A stretch of DNA of 50,924 nt from Holophaga sp. (lineage in GTDB: Bacteria > Acidobacteriota > Holophagae > Holophagales > Holophagaceae): contig JARLGP010000120.1 of NCBI GenBank assembly GCA_031292735.1, forward strand, positions 1 to 50,924. The letters are read 5' to 3'. Both the position numbers and the translations under genes were made by a program. Positions within the stretch are counted from its first letter, which is position 1. Every line of letters starts with the position of its first letter. A model generated the notes under the pieces. The model saw nothing but the letters and a program-made list of their open reading frames with translations, did not search any database and had not been told where the DNA came from. This document shows, piece after piece, positions 1-10,094 of this stretch.

Positions 1-278
1 ATGCCCAGGTTGGCGTCCTGGACCGACTGCCTCAGGCGCTGGTGCGGAGTCCCCTGGTGGCTGTAGAAGGTCTTGAACAGGACCTCCAGGGCCAGCGCGC
101 TGGCGATGCCGCCGTGGGCGAAGCCGCCCATGCCGTCGGCGATCCCGTACAGGTGGCCGTGGAGGGCCACCAGGCCGTCATCCGGGTGGCAGGCCCGGAT
201 GGCGTCCTGGTTGTCCGGGCGCACCGGACCGGGGTCGGTCAGCCCGTGGGCCTCCACCTGGGAGGCTTCATCCGGCAT
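1..278 (-). CDS. PP2C-family protein serine/threonine phosphatase, N-terminal part
   Basis: Only the first 92 codons are in the window; the gene runs off the left edge. The reading begins MPDEASQVEAHGLTDPGPV and contains the PPM/PP2C metal-site signatures RPDNQDA (motif 1) and ADGMGG (motif 2) in the usual order and spacing. The family consists of Mn/Mg-dependent cytosolic Ser/Thr phosphatases that oppose Hanks-type kinases. The ATG at 276-278 overlaps the permease stop codon (268-270) by 11 bases, so the two genes are probably translationally coupled. The C-terminus and any fused domain are not visible. Family assignment is firm; the substrate is unknown. Confidence 0.88.
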   Translation of the reverse strand, partial: MPDEASQVEAHGLTDPGPVRPDNQDAIRACHPDDGLVALHGHLYGIADGMGGFAHGGIASALALEVLFKTFYSHQGTPHQRLRQSVQDANLG

Positions 279-1797
279 CGGGGGTCGGCAGCAGGGCGCG
301 CTTCTGGGAGCGGCTGTTGAGCAGCAGGTAGGCCGCGCTCACCGCGCCCCAGCCGAAGGTCATCCACAGGGCGAAGCGGGTGGCGTTGGCCGAGACTCCG
401 GGGGTCCGCAGGCCGATGACCACGATGCCCACCAGCAGGGCCACATTGCCCAGCAGGCCCAGCAGCGGGACGACGGCGTGCCTGCCGCTGTGGAATTCGC
501 TCTGGCCGGCGAAGGCCACGAAGGTCAGGCCGCAGATCAGGCCGTAGAGGATGAAGGTGCCGATGTTGGAGGCCAGGGTGATGCCGGTGAGGGCGGTGAC
601 GTTCCACACCCCCACGGAGCCCAGGATGGCCGAGACGCCCACCAGCAGCCACACGCCCAGGTGCGGGGTGGCGTGCTTGCCGTGCAGGGCGCCCATGACG
701 CTGGGCATCTCCTTGTCCTGGGCCATGGCGAAGCTGATGCGCACGGCGGTGTTCATGGCCGCCAGGGTGGTGCCCAGCACGGCCAGGGCCACGGTGGAGG
801 CCACCACGATCATGAGCATGAAGCCGTTGCCGCCCAGCATGGCGTCGCCGATCATGCGGATCATGTCGCCCAGCGGCGCGCCCGAGGCCGCCACCGCGGC
901 CATGCCGGTGGTTCGGGTGCCGTCGCCGGCCACGTTCACCAGCTTCTCGCAGACCGCGAAGTTGGCGGCGAAGTACTCCAGCAGGTAGGCGAACACGCCC
1001 TGGATCACCAGCGACAGGATGACGCCGCGGGGGATGTCCTTCCTGGGGTTCTTGGCCTCGCCGGCCAGGGAGGTGGAGGACTCGAAGCCCACCAGGATCA
1101 GCATGGCGATGGTGGACTGGAACAGCATCGCCCCCAGGCTGTGCGGGAACACGATGGACATGACGTGCGGGTGGGCCCACTGGGTGGCGTGCAGGGGGTT
1201 CTTGATGCGGAACAGGATGGCCAGGACGCTGAAGCCCACCAGCGAGACCAGCTGGATGACGTTGATCACGATGGCAAGGTTGGTGCTGCCGGTGATGCCG
1301 CGCACGGCGATGAAGCCCACCGCCACCGCGAACAGCACGGCGATGCCGACCTGGACCGCCAGGGAGGCGTTGATGTTGAACTGGCCCAGGACGTAGGCCA
1401 CCAGCGTGGCCATCATGGCCACCATCACCCCCGGGTAGACCCAGTAGAACAGGTGGGCCGCCCAGCCGGTGGCGAACTTGGCCAGGCGCGCGAACCGCCG
1501 GTGGCCGGAGTTGTCCCGGTCCAGGAAGGCCTTCTCGGCGAAGTAGTAGGACCCGCCCGCGCCGGCCTCCGGATAGCGCCGGGCCAGTTCGGCGAAGGCC
1601 AGGGCGGTGAGGAAGGCCACCACCAGGGCCGCCACGATGCCGGTCCACATGTCGGTGTCGCCGCCGGTGTTGGCGGCCTGGACCTGCATGGTGATCCACA
1701 GGAAGGCGCCCGGGGCGATGAGGGCCATGGCGTTCACGGTCACGCCGGTCAGGCCCAGGGTCCTTTTAAGAGCTGGAGGATGGCTTGCGGTGGTCAT
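268..1797 (-). CDS. APC-superfamily amino-acid permease
   Basis: A 509-residue multi-spanning inner-membrane transporter, probably 12 helices. The APC hallmark GFESSTSLAGEAKNPRKDIP (helix 6 and following loop) is present, and the N-terminus has the typical LTGVTVNAMALIAPGAFLW first helix. The family moves amino acids or amines by H+ symport or exchange; the substrate cannot be called. The frame stays open upstream to 2043, but I chose ATG 1797 because an SD-like GGAG lies 7-8 bases before it and homology starts there. It is followed, with overlap, by the PP2C gene. Its upstream region shares operator-like repeats with the nearby nitrogen genes, which suggests control by nitrogen status. Confidence 0.9.
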   Translation of the reverse strand: MTTASHPPALKRTLGLTGVTVNAMALIAPGAFLWITMQVQAANTGGDTDMWTGIVAALVVAFLTALAFAELARRYPEAGAGGSYYFAEKAFLDRDNSGHRRFARLAKFATGWAAHLFYWVYPGVMVAMMATLVAYVLGQFNINASLAVQVGIAVLFAVAVGFIAVRGITGSTNLAIVINVIQLVSLVGFSVLAILFRIKNPLHATQWAHPHVMSIVFPHSLGAMLFQSTIAMLILVGFESSTSLAGEAKNPRKDIPRGVILSLVIQGVFAYLLEYFAANFAVCEKLVNVAGDGTRTTGMAAVAASGAPLGDMIRMIGDAMLGGNGFMLMIVVASTVALAVLGTTLAAMNTAVRISFAMAQDKEMPSVMGALHGKHATPHLGVWLLVGVSAILGSVGVWNVTALTGITLASNIGTFILYGLICGLTFVAFAGQSEFHSGRHAVVPLLGLLGNVALLVGIVVIGLRTPGVSANATRFALWMTFGWGAVSAAYLLLNSRSQKRALLPTPDAG

Positions 1798-2097
1798 GGG
1801 GACTCCGTTAAAAGGTCGGGAATAAGGGGGCCTTCGGGGCGGGGGCCCGGGCGAAGGCGGGTATGGAATCAGCCCTTGCAAGACCCATGTCAACGTCGCC
1901 GGCCGGGGAAAAATGTCTTCAAACGTTAAAATGAACAGCGTTAAAAAATCGTTAAGGTGTCCACCCGGTTGGAAAAGGATCACAAGAATGTAGTTCAACT
2001 TTGAAAAAACTACATTTTCGTATGATCGCAACGCCCGGCCCAACGCAAAACCGGGCGCCCAGGGGCACCCGGTTCGGGGGCGGCGGAAACGGAGGGG
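1798..2097. promoter_or_regulatory. Permease upstream region with palindrome and CGTTAA repeats
   Basis: This 300-base non-coding stretch between permease and PII-like gene is AT-richer than its flanks. It holds a perfect 9-bp inverted repeat (AATGTAGTT at 1987-1995, AACTACATT at 2008-2016), an overlapping ACATTTTCGT at 2012-2021 that matches motifs near the neighbouring genes, and CGTTAA at 1806, 1924, 1939 and 1950. A minus-strand TTGACAT-N5-TTGCA at 1877-1893 could be a poor -24/-12 element (one invariant G of the -24 is A) or a -35 box. It would lie about 130 bp below the palindrome. No promoter can be assigned with confidence. Confidence 0.5.
1987..2021. repeat. Operator-like inverted repeat upstream of the permease
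   Basis: Perfect 9-bp arms AATGTAGTT/AACTACATT with a 12-base spacer, immediately followed by ACATTTTCGT, a one-mismatch copy of the ACA-N4-TGT element found at 2473, 4044 and 4074. Too far from the gene start (about 190 bp) to be a terminator and lacking a T-tract in either direction, so a protein-binding site is the simplest reading. Confidence 0.5.
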
Positions 2098-2313
2098 CTA
2101 CAGGCAGGCCAGGGTGAGCGTCCCCGGATCCACCGGGGCGGGCTCCGGCTCCGGCTCCTGGAGTTCCTGGCGCGGTTCCTCCTGGGACGCCCCGGGCACC
2201 CACCTGAGCAGTTCACTCCAATCCACGGTTCCCATCCCTGCCTTCCCGTCGGACAGGGCATTCTTCATGCCTTCGGACTTCTCCGGACGGACGATGGCGG
2301 TGATGAACTTCAT
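2098..2313 (-). CDS. Small protein with a PII-like N-terminus
   Basis: Predicted 71-residue product. The first 22 residues (MKFITAIVRPEKSEGMKNAL, then SD) resemble the first strand and helix of GlnB/GlnK. The sequence then diverges: no T-loop, no nucleotide-binding loops, and a Glu/Pro-rich tail (residues about 47-60) ending in LTLACL. A full PII is about 112 residues, so this is a truncated descendant or a different small protein using a PII-like motif. A GGGAG ribosome site lies 7 bases before the ATG, and a good sigma-54 promoter directly precedes it (2336-2352). The neighbouring NifA-type activator and gltB support a role in nitrogen control. Whether it is expressed and functional is inference. 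Confidence 0.6.
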   Translation of the reverse strand: MKFITAIVRPEKSEGMKNALSDGKAGMGTVDWSELLRWVPGASQEEPRQELQEPEPEPAPVDPGTLTLACL

Positions 2314-2335
2314 GGCAGATCTCCCGTCGGGCTTT

Positions 2336-2352
2336 TGCAGGAGCCGTGCCAA
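2336..2352 (-). promoter_or_regulatory. Sigma-54 promoter of the PII-like gene
   Basis: On the minus strand the sequence reads TTGGCACGGCTCCTGCA, against consensus TGGCACG-N4-TTGCW. The GG and GC dinucleotides are exactly 12 bases apart, with one mismatch in the -12 box. The expected start near 2326 leaves a 12-base leader that just contains the SD. The activator gene stops 135 bp upstream, and an ACA-N4-TGT element lies about 135 bp above the -24 box, a typical distance for an enhancer. Confidence 0.75.
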
Positions 2353-2470
2353 TCCCATCCGGGGGCGCTTCGTGATAATTTAAGTGCAAAAAAGAAAGGA
2401 CCTTTGTTGTCTTTCGCGGCCGCGGAGCGCCCGGTCCGTCGGACGAAAATGTACCTTGGCGCGTAATTTT

Positions 2471-2484
2471 CTACATTTTTGTAG
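2471..2484. promoter_or_regulatory. ACA-N4-TGT element, candidate enhancer of the PII-like gene
   Basis: CTACATTTTTGTAG has dyad arms CTACA/TGTAG. It sits between the activator stop codon (2487) and the sigma-54 promoter. The core ACATTTTTGT also occurs inverted at 4044-4053 upstream of gltB. Interpreting it as the binding site of the adjacent activator is inference from position and repetition. Confidence 0.5.
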
Positions 2485-2486
2485 GG

Positions 2487-4028
<1,542 letters not shown>

Positions 4029-4041
4029 TTCTTGAAGAATA

Positions 4042-4055
4042 CGACAAAAATGTTG
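4042..4055. promoter_or_regulatory. ACA-N4-TGT element in the activator/gltB divergent region
   Basis: CGACAAAAATGTTG contains ACAAAAATGT (4044-4053), the exact reverse complement of the core at 2473-2482. It lies in the activator's leader if ATG 4028 is the start, and just upstream of the gltB -35 box, so it could serve autoregulation, gltB control or both. Confidence 0.45.
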
Positions 4056-4067
4056 CTTTTTCAAGCA

Positions 4068-4096
4068 TTGACTACAAATTTGTCAAATATTAATAT
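4068..4096 (+). promoter_or_regulatory. gltB sigma-70 promoter with palindromic operator in the spacer
   Basis: TTGACT (4068-4073), a 17-base spacer, then TAATAT (4091-4096). The first ten spacer bases are the perfect palindrome ACAAATTTGT (4074-4083), again of the ACA-N4-TGT form. A protein bound there would compete with RNA polymerase, so this element probably represses. Expected transcript start is near 4103, giving a leader of about 105 bases. Confidence 0.55.
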
Positions 4097-4209
4097 GGCT
4101 GGATCTTGGGCTCGAAATCAGAATTCATTGATGTCATTGGATTTATTAATAGATCTATTGCTTCCTGACGGGTTGATTATGGAAGATGATTGACTCTCGG
4201 GGGTACCTT

Positions 4210-7200
4210 ATGCAGTGGCAGTCAAGCGGAGGAATTTTCGGAGAGCATGAGAACCGGGAACGCGACGCCTGCGGCGTGGGCTTCGTGGCCTCCCGCACCG
4301 GAACCAGTTCCCACGCCATTCTCCAGGAAGCCCTCACCGCCCTGGGGTGCATGGAACACCGCGGAGCCTGCGGCGCCGACCAGCTCACCGGCGACGGCAC
4401 CGGGGTGATGACCGACATTCCGTTCGAGCTGCTGGGCCACAAGCGCGGCGAGGTGGCCGTGGCCACCCTGTTCATGCCCAGGGATTCCCTGCGCCGGCAG
4501 AAGTCGCTGGAGGTGTTCACCGCCACCCTGGCCTTCCACGGCCTGGAGGTGATCGGCATGCGCGAGATCCCGGTGGATCCCTCGGTGCTGGGCGAGGAGG
4601 CGGTGCTGTCCCGGCCGGCCATGGTGCACGCCATCATCCGCCGCCCGGCCCACTGCCGCACCGACCAGTCCTTCGACCGGCTGCTCTACATGGTCAAGCA
4701 GCAGATCCGCACCAAGCAGGCGGAGCAGGGCATCAACAAGGAGTTCTTCTTCACCTCGCTGTCCAGCCGCACCATCGTCTACAAGGCCCTCACCACGGCG
4801 GCGGTGCTGCACAAGTTCTACCTGGACCTGCAGAACCCGGCTTTCAGCACCCGCTTCGCCATGTTCCACAGGCGCTTCTCCACCAACACCCGCACCTCCT
4901 GGGACAAGGCCCAGCCGTTCCGGCTGATCGCCCACAACGGCGAGATCAACACCATCGCCGGCAACCGCTCCTGGGCCCATTCCCGGGAAGCCTCCATGGG
5001 CCTGATGCGCGACCAGATCCTCACCCGCACCGGGATCAGCGACTCCGGCAGCCTCAACGAGATGGTGGAGGCGCTCTCCCACCGCAGCGCCATCCCCCAC
5101 ATCGAGGACATCCTGGCGATCATGATGCCGCCGGCCCAGGGGCTGAGCGAGTACTACAAGTTCTGGAGCCGGGCCATGGAGCCCTGGGACGGGCCGGCCA
5201 TCATCATGTACTCCGACGGCAACACCGTGGGCGCGCGGCTGGACCGGCACGGCTTCCGGCCCTCGCGCTGGACGGTCACCGAGGACACCTTCTACCTGTG
5301 CTCGGAAGCCGGGGCCTTCCACATCGACGACGCCCGGATCCTGCGCAAGGGCACCCTGCACGCCGGCACCGGGGTGAAGGTGGACCTGGACAGCGGGCGT
5401 TTCCATTTCCGCGACGCCAGCGGCTCCCGGGAGAACCGTGACGCCAAGTTCGACCCGCGCACGGTGGCCATGCGCTCCCAGCCGGCGGAGGCCGCGCCGG
5501 TGAGCATCTACCAGCGCAACCTGTTCTCGCTCACCGAGGAGGAGCAGGAGAAGCTGCTGTTCCCGATGATCGCCGAAGGCAAGGAGCCCATCGGCTCCAT
5601 GGGCGACACCGCCCGGCCCAACGTGTTCTCGCTGCAGCCGAGGCCGTTCTTCGACTACTTCTACCAGAACTTCGCCCAGGTCACCAACCCGCCCCTGGAC
5701 TACCTGCGCGAAGAGAACGTCACCGACCTGTGCGTGTTCCTGGGCCGCAAGCCGAACATCTTCTTCCCCAAGGACCTGCTGCCGCTGGAGCCGGCGGTGG
5801 AGGCGCCGGTGCCGGTGCTGGCCCTGGGCGAGCTGCGCTTCCTGGAGGACCTGGGCCACAAGAGCGCTTCGGAATCGCACATCCTGCCCCGCACCTTCCC
5901 CATGACCTTCCCGCGCGCCGAAGGCCCCGAGGGCTTCCGCCCGGCGGTGGAGCGGCTGGTGGCCGACGTGCTCAAGGCGGTGGACCAGCAGTGCACCGTG
6001 GTCATCCTCAGCGACCGGAGCGCGGACCACGAGCACCCGCCCATCCCCGGGCTGATCGCCCTGCGCGCGGTGGTGCAGGCGCTCAACCATTCCGGCATCC
6101 GGCTGAACGCCTCCATCGTCATGGACACCGGCGAGGTGCGCACCCCGCACCACCTGGCGGCCCTGCTCAGCTTCGGCGCCTCCGCGGTGTGCCCGTACCT
6201 GGCCCTGCGCATCGCCCGCACCGACCAGCACCGGCTGCTGGGCGGCCTCACGCCGGACGAGCGCGAGCGCAACTACATCAAGGCCCTGGTCTCGGGCCTG
6301 CTGAAGATCATGTCCAAGAGCGGCATCTCGGTGCTGCAGAGCTACATCAGCGCCAAGCTGTTCACCGCCATCGGCCTGGGCGACGAGCTGATGGACAACT
6401 TCTTCCCCGGCAACGCCAGCCCCATCGGCGGCATCGGCTACTTCGAACTGGCCCAGGACGTGCTGCGCAAGACCGGCTTCGCCCTGCTGCCGGAGCTGCA
6501 GGACAAGCTGCTGAACACCCACCAGTTCCGGGAACCGCCCAAGGGCGTGCCGGGGGAGGGCCACGCCATGACCTCGGCCCGGGCCCGGGTGGTGCACCGC
6601 ATGGTGCGGGAGGAGCTGCCGGAAGCCGAAGCGGCGGCCCTGTACGAGGAATACCGCAGCCACGGCGACCTGGCGGAGCCCATCAGCGTGCGCCACCTGT
6701 TCGACCTCAAGCCCGCCGCCACGCCGCTGGCCCTGGACCAGGTGGAGCCGGCGGAGGCCATCCTGGCCACCTTCGGCGCCGGCGCCATGTCGTTCGGCGC
6801 GGTGAGCGCCGAGTCCCAGCGCGACCTGATCCTGGCCATGCGGGCGGTGGGCGGGCGCAGCAACAGCGGGGAAGGGGGCGAGAACCCCTACTACTATTCC
6901 GACGGCATCACCGCCACCACCAAGCAGGTGGCCTCGGCCCGGTTCGGGGTGACCGCCGAGTACCTGGTGGCCGGCCAGGAGCTGCAGATCAAGGTGGCCC
7001 AGGGCGCCAAGCCCGGCGAGGGCGGCCAGCTCATGAAGGTGAAGGTGGACGTCGACATCGCCAAGGCCCGCTACTCCCTGCCCGGGGTGGACCTGATCTC
7101 GCCGCCGCCGCTGCACGACATCTACAGCATCGAGGACCTGAAGGAGCTGATCTACGAGCTCCGCCAGGTGCACCCCACCGCCGAGATCAGCGTCAAGCTG

Positions 7201-8685
7201 GTTTCCGGCACCGGCCTGGGGCCGATCTCCGTGGGCGTGGTGAAGGCCGGAGCCGACATCATCTACATCGCCGGCGGGGACGGCGGCACCGGCGCCGCCA
7301 CCCTGGGCTCCATGAAGCACTGCGGCCTGCCCTTCGAATTCGGCCTCATCGAAGCCCACCGCACCCTGGTGGAGAACGGCCTGCGGTCGAGCGTCAAGCT
7401 GCGTGCCGACGGCGGCCTGCTCACCGGCCGCGACATCGTGGTGGCGGCCCTGCTGGGGGCCGAGGGGTTCGACTTCGGCAAGCTCCTGCTGGTGGCCGAA
7501 GGCTGCATCATGGCCCGCATCTGCGAAAAGAACACCTGCCCGGCCGGCATCGCCACCCACGATCCCAAGTTCAAGGCCCGCTACCAGGGCAGCCCGGAAC
7601 AGATCGTGCGGATGCTCCGCCTGCTGGCGGAGGACGTGCGCCGGCACCTGGCCCTGCTGGGCTTCCGCTCCCTGGAGGCGATCACCGGGCGCACCGACCT
7701 GCTGCTGCCGGCCGCCAGGCACCTGGAATACCTCAGCCAGCGCAAGCTGCACCTGGACCGGTTCCTCACCCCGCCCAGCGGCTACGACGGCCACCCGCTC
7801 ATGCGCCCGGCCGATGGGATCGCCCCCTTGAACCAGCGCATCCTGCAGGAAGCCGGCCCGGCCCTGGAGGCGCAGACCGATTTCGAAGCCGCCTACGCCA
7901 TCGCCACCACCGACCGGGCCACCCTGGCCACCCTGTCCGGAACCCTGGCCAAGCGCAACGGCGCCGCCGGCAGGCTGGCCGGGAAGGACTACCGGGGCAG
8001 CCTGAAGTTCACCTTCCAGGGCAGCGCGGGGCAGGGCTTCGGGGTGTTCCTGGTGGAAGGGGTGAGCGCCACCCTGTTCGGCGAGGCCAATGATTCCGTG
8101 GCCAAGGGCATGTCCGGCGGCCGGATCGTGGTGCGGCCGCCGCTGGCGGCCCGGTTCGCCCCGGAGGAGAATGCCATCATCGGCAACTGCGCCCTTTATG
8201 GCGCCACCGGGGGCACCCTGTACGTGTACGGCCAGGCCGGGGACCGCTTCGCGGTGCGCAACAGCGGCGCCACCGCGGTAGTGGAGGCGGCCGGCCTGCA
8301 CGCCTGCGAGTACATGACCCGGGGCACGGTCCTGTTCCTGGGCTCCGTTTCCCACAACGCCGGGGCCGGCATGACCGGCGGCAAGTTCTTCATGGAGCGC
8401 CGGCACGATGCCTTCGTGAACCGGAACTACGTGCAGGCGGTGCCCCTGGATCCGGCCGACGGCGTGGAACTGCACGCCCTGCTCACCGACTACCAGTCCG
8501 CCACCGGAAGCCGCACCGCCGCCGCCCTGCTGGCGGACTGGGAATCCACCATGGTGCGGTTCGTCAAGTACGTGCCCTGCTCGGTGGCCGCCAGCCTCGC
8601 CGCCGGGCCCACCCAGGTCCAGGTGGCGCTGGGGCCCCCGGACGGGGGGCCCGAACGCCGGCAGAAGGTGCAGGTCAGGCCTTGA
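4210..8685 (+). CDS. gltB: Glutamate synthase large subunit
   Basis: About 1491 residues, full length for the family. It makes glutamate from glutamine and 2-oxoglutarate in the cytosol. In order: type-II (Ntn) glutaminase domain beginning at the catalytic Cys21 (CGVGF, after a 20-residue propeptide), central linker domain, FMN-binding (alpha/beta)8 synthase domain, and C-terminal GXGXG beta-helix. The 3Fe-4S cysteines have exact C-X5-C-X4-C spacing (Cys1099, 1105, 1110). ATG 4186 is possible, but ATG 4210 has a GGGGGT SD and gives a normal propeptide length. No gltD follows; the next gene is convergent 10 bases away. The small subunit must be elsewhere, or the enzyme uses another electron donor such as ferredoxin. 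Confidence 0.96.
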   Translation: MQWQSSGGIFGEHENRERDACGVGFVASRTGTSSHAILQEALTALGCMEHRGACGADQLTGDGTGVMTDIPFELLGHKRGEVAVATLFMPRDSLRRQKSLEVFTATLAFHGLEVIGMREIPVDPSVLGEEAVLSRPAMVHAIIRRPAHCRTDQSFDRLLYMVKQQIRTKQAEQGINKEFFFTSLSSRTIVYKALTTAAVLHKFYLDLQNPAFSTRFAMFHRRFSTNTRTSWDKAQPFRLIAHNGEINTIAGNRSWAHSREASMGLMRDQILTRTGISDSGSLNEMVEALSHRSAIPHIEDILAIMMPPAQGLSEYYKFWSRAMEPWDGPAIIMYSDGNTVGARLDRHGFRPSRWTVTEDTFYLCSEAGAFHIDDARILRKGTLHAGTGVKVDLDSGRFHFRDASGSRENRDAKFDPRTVAMRSQPAEAAPVSIYQRNLFSLTEEEQEKLLFPMIAEGKEPIGSMGDTARPNVFSLQPRPFFDYFYQNFAQVTNPPLDYLREENVTDLCVFLGRKPNIFFPKDLLPLEPAVEAPVPVLALGELRFLEDLGHKSASESHILPRTFPMTFPRAEGPEGFRPAVERLVADVLKAVDQQCTVVILSDRSADHEHPPIPGLIALRAVVQALNHSGIRLNASIVMDTGEVRTPHHLAALLSFGASAVCPYLALRIARTDQHRLLGGLTPDERERNYIKALVSGLLKIMSKSGISVLQSYISAKLFTAIGLGDELMDNFFPGNASPIGGIGYFELAQDVLRKTGFALLPELQDKLLNTHQFREPPKGVPGEGHAMTSARARVVHRMVREELPEAEAAALYEEYRSHGDLAEPISVRHLFDLKPAATPLALDQVEPAEAILATFGAGAMSFGAVSAESQRDLILAMRAVGGRSNSGEGGENPYYYSDGITATTKQVASARFGVTAEYLVAGQELQIKVAQGAKPGEGGQLMKVKVDVDIAKARYSLPGVDLISPPPLHDIYSIEDLKELIYELRQVHPTAEISVKLVSGTGLGPISVGVVKAGADIIYIAGGDGGTGAATLGSMKHCGLPFEFGLIEAHRTLVENGLRSSVKLRADGGLLTGRDIVVAALLGAEGFDFGKLLLVAEGCIMARICEKNTCPAGIATHDPKFKARYQGSPEQIVRMLRLLAEDVRRHLALLGFRSLEAITGRTDLLLPAARHLEYLSQRKLHLDRFLTPPSGYDGHPLMRPADGIAPLNQRILQEAGPALEAQTDFEAAYAIATTDRATLATLSGTLAKRNGAAGRLAGKDYRGSLKFTFQGSAGQGFGVFLVEGVSATLFGEANDSVAKGMSGGRIVVRPPLAARFAPEENAIIGNCALYGATGGTLYVYGQAGDRFAVRNSGATAVVEAAGLHACEYMTRGTVLFLGSVSHNAGAGMTGGKFFMERRHDAFVNRNYVQAVPLDPADGVELHALLTDYQSATGSRTAAALLADWESTMVRFVKYVPCSVAASLAAGPTQVQVALGPPDGGPERRQKVQVRP

Positions 8686-8695
8686 CCCGGCCCGG

Positions 8696-10057
8696 TCACA
8701 GGGCCGGCTTCACCCCGATCTGCACCTGGCCGTTCAGCATCGCCAGCAGGCTGAGCCGGTCGTCCTGCACCTGGATCCGGTCCAGGGTGAAGCCGTTGAT
8801 GGTTCCGCTCATGGACAGTCCGGGGCCCAGCTGGCGGTTGAGGCCGGCCTGGGCCTGGGCCCTCAGGTCGCGGAAGCTCTTGTCCAGGAACAGGCTGCAC
8901 TTGGAGTTGAGGGTCTGGCGCAGGGAGCCGCGGTACAGCCACAGCCCCAGCCGGGTGAACCAGCTGTTGGCCTCCATGGTGTAGTCCAGGTCGTCCAGGC
9001 GGATGGTGCCGCTGGCCGGATCGAACCGGGGCCGCCCGGTGAGGGTGAGCTTGCCGTCCACCCGGCCCTTGAGGCCGACCTCCAGCGCCAGCTTGCCCTC
9101 GCTGCCGCGCAGGGCGATGCTTTCCACCAGGAAGGTGCCCTTGTTGGTCACGAAGTTCTGGCCCACCATCTGCTTGGCCAGCTGGGCGTTGGCCTGCTCG
9201 AAGCCCAGCTCGGTCTCCACCCGCAGCTGGAAGCCCGGCTGGATGGGGGTCGGCGAGAGGTCCAGGGGGGGCAGGGGCCGGAAGGCCACCACCGGCACGG
9301 GCCCCAGGGTGATGCTGGGCCGGATCTCGATCTCGGGGGTGATGGTCAGGGTGTTGCCTTCGCTGCGGAAGGGGGCCAGGCGCACCCGCTGGGGGTTCAG
9401 CACCATGTGCACCCCCGGGCTCAGCTCCACCGGCTGCTGGGCCTGGAGCCAGGCGCCGGCGACCTTCTGCCGGAGCAGGGTGGAGTCCCGCAGCTGCTGC
9501 TCCATGCCCCTGGCCGCCTTGAGCAGGGAATCCTTCATGCTGGCCAGCACCTTGCTGGTGATGTCGTAGCCCAGCGCGGTCACCTGGCAGGGGTCCAGCT
9601 TCTGGGGCTCTTCGGGGGCGACCCGGAGATCGAGGGCCCAGTCGGGGGTCAGCCCCACCTCGGCCTGCATGCCCAGCCGGGCCCGGCGGTAGCTTTCCGG
9701 CGCCATCCCGCAGGAGGCCACGCCCTTGACCCAGCCCTTCATCCTCACGCCCACCTGCAGCCAGTAGTTGACGTTGGTGTGCACCACCAGGCGGTTGCCG
9801 GAAAACGAGCACTCCAGCGGGTCGCGGTAGAGGTTGAAGCGGAAGGTGGCCCCGCCCAGGGCCGGGCCGGGCAGGTTCACCCAGGTCTCCACGCCGGGAG
9901 GCGCCTTGGGGGTGAGCCGCTCGGCGGTGGCGAACAGCTGGGTGAGATCCACCACCACGGGAGCTGCGATGAAGGAGGGGGCGGTGGTTTCCGGGGGCGG
10001 GGGGCTGGAAATCAGGGGGAGGCTGGAGCAAACGAGCAGGAAAGGACGCAAATGCAT
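8696..10057 (-). CDS. DUF4403-family exported protein
   Basis: 453 residues. A short hydrophobic leader (LRPFLLVCSSLPLISS) is followed by a Pro-rich stretch and a beta-rich body. The segment with NRLVVHTNVNYWLQVGVRM, then a Cys of the form VASCG and RRARLGM, matches what I recall of DUF4403 proteins, whose function is unknown and which are usually exported. No canonical lipobox is seen, so periplasmic or outer-membrane location is inference. An SD is not obvious: GAAGG almost touches the ATG. It lies 37 bases downstream of the bacilliredoxin gene on the same strand and may be co-transcribed with it. Confidence 0.75.
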   Translation of the reverse strand: MHLRPFLLVCSSLPLISSPPPPETTAPSFIAAPVVVDLTQLFATAERLTPKAPPGVETWVNLPGPALGGATFRFNLYRDPLECSFSGNRLVVHTNVNYWLQVGVRMKGWVKGVASCGMAPESYRRARLGMQAEVGLTPDWALDLRVAPEEPQKLDPCQVTALGYDITSKVLASMKDSLLKAARGMEQQLRDSTLLRQKVAGAWLQAQQPVELSPGVHMVLNPQRVRLAPFRSEGNTLTITPEIEIRPSITLGPVPVVAFRPLPPLDLSPTPIQPGFQLRVETELGFEQANAQLAKQMVGQNFVTNKGTFLVESIALRGSEGKLALEVGLKGRVDGKLTLTGRPRFDPASGTIRLDDLDYTMEANSWFTRLGLWLYRGSLRQTLNSKCSLFLDKSFRDLRAQAQAGLNRQLGPGLSMSGTINGFTLDRIQVQDDRLSLLAMLNGQVQIGVKPAL

Positions 10058-10094
10058 CCTTCAAGTATCACAGGCGACCGCCCGTTCGTAAAAT

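Noticed and set aside
1877..1894. Sigma-54 promoter for the permease (TTGACAT-N5-TTGCA on the minus strand)
   Set aside because: One of the two invariant -24 guanines is adenine. Kept only as a weak possibility in the region description.
73..1929. 618-residue plus-strand frame at the left edge
   Set aside because: Antisense to the APC permease and PP2C gene; low-complexity His/Gly/Gln/Asp-rich composition.
4222..8475. 1417-residue open frame on the minus strand opposite gltB
   Set aside because: Composition is an artefact of high G+C antisense reading (very His/Gly/Gln-rich, no family motif), and the plus strand is a complete GltB.
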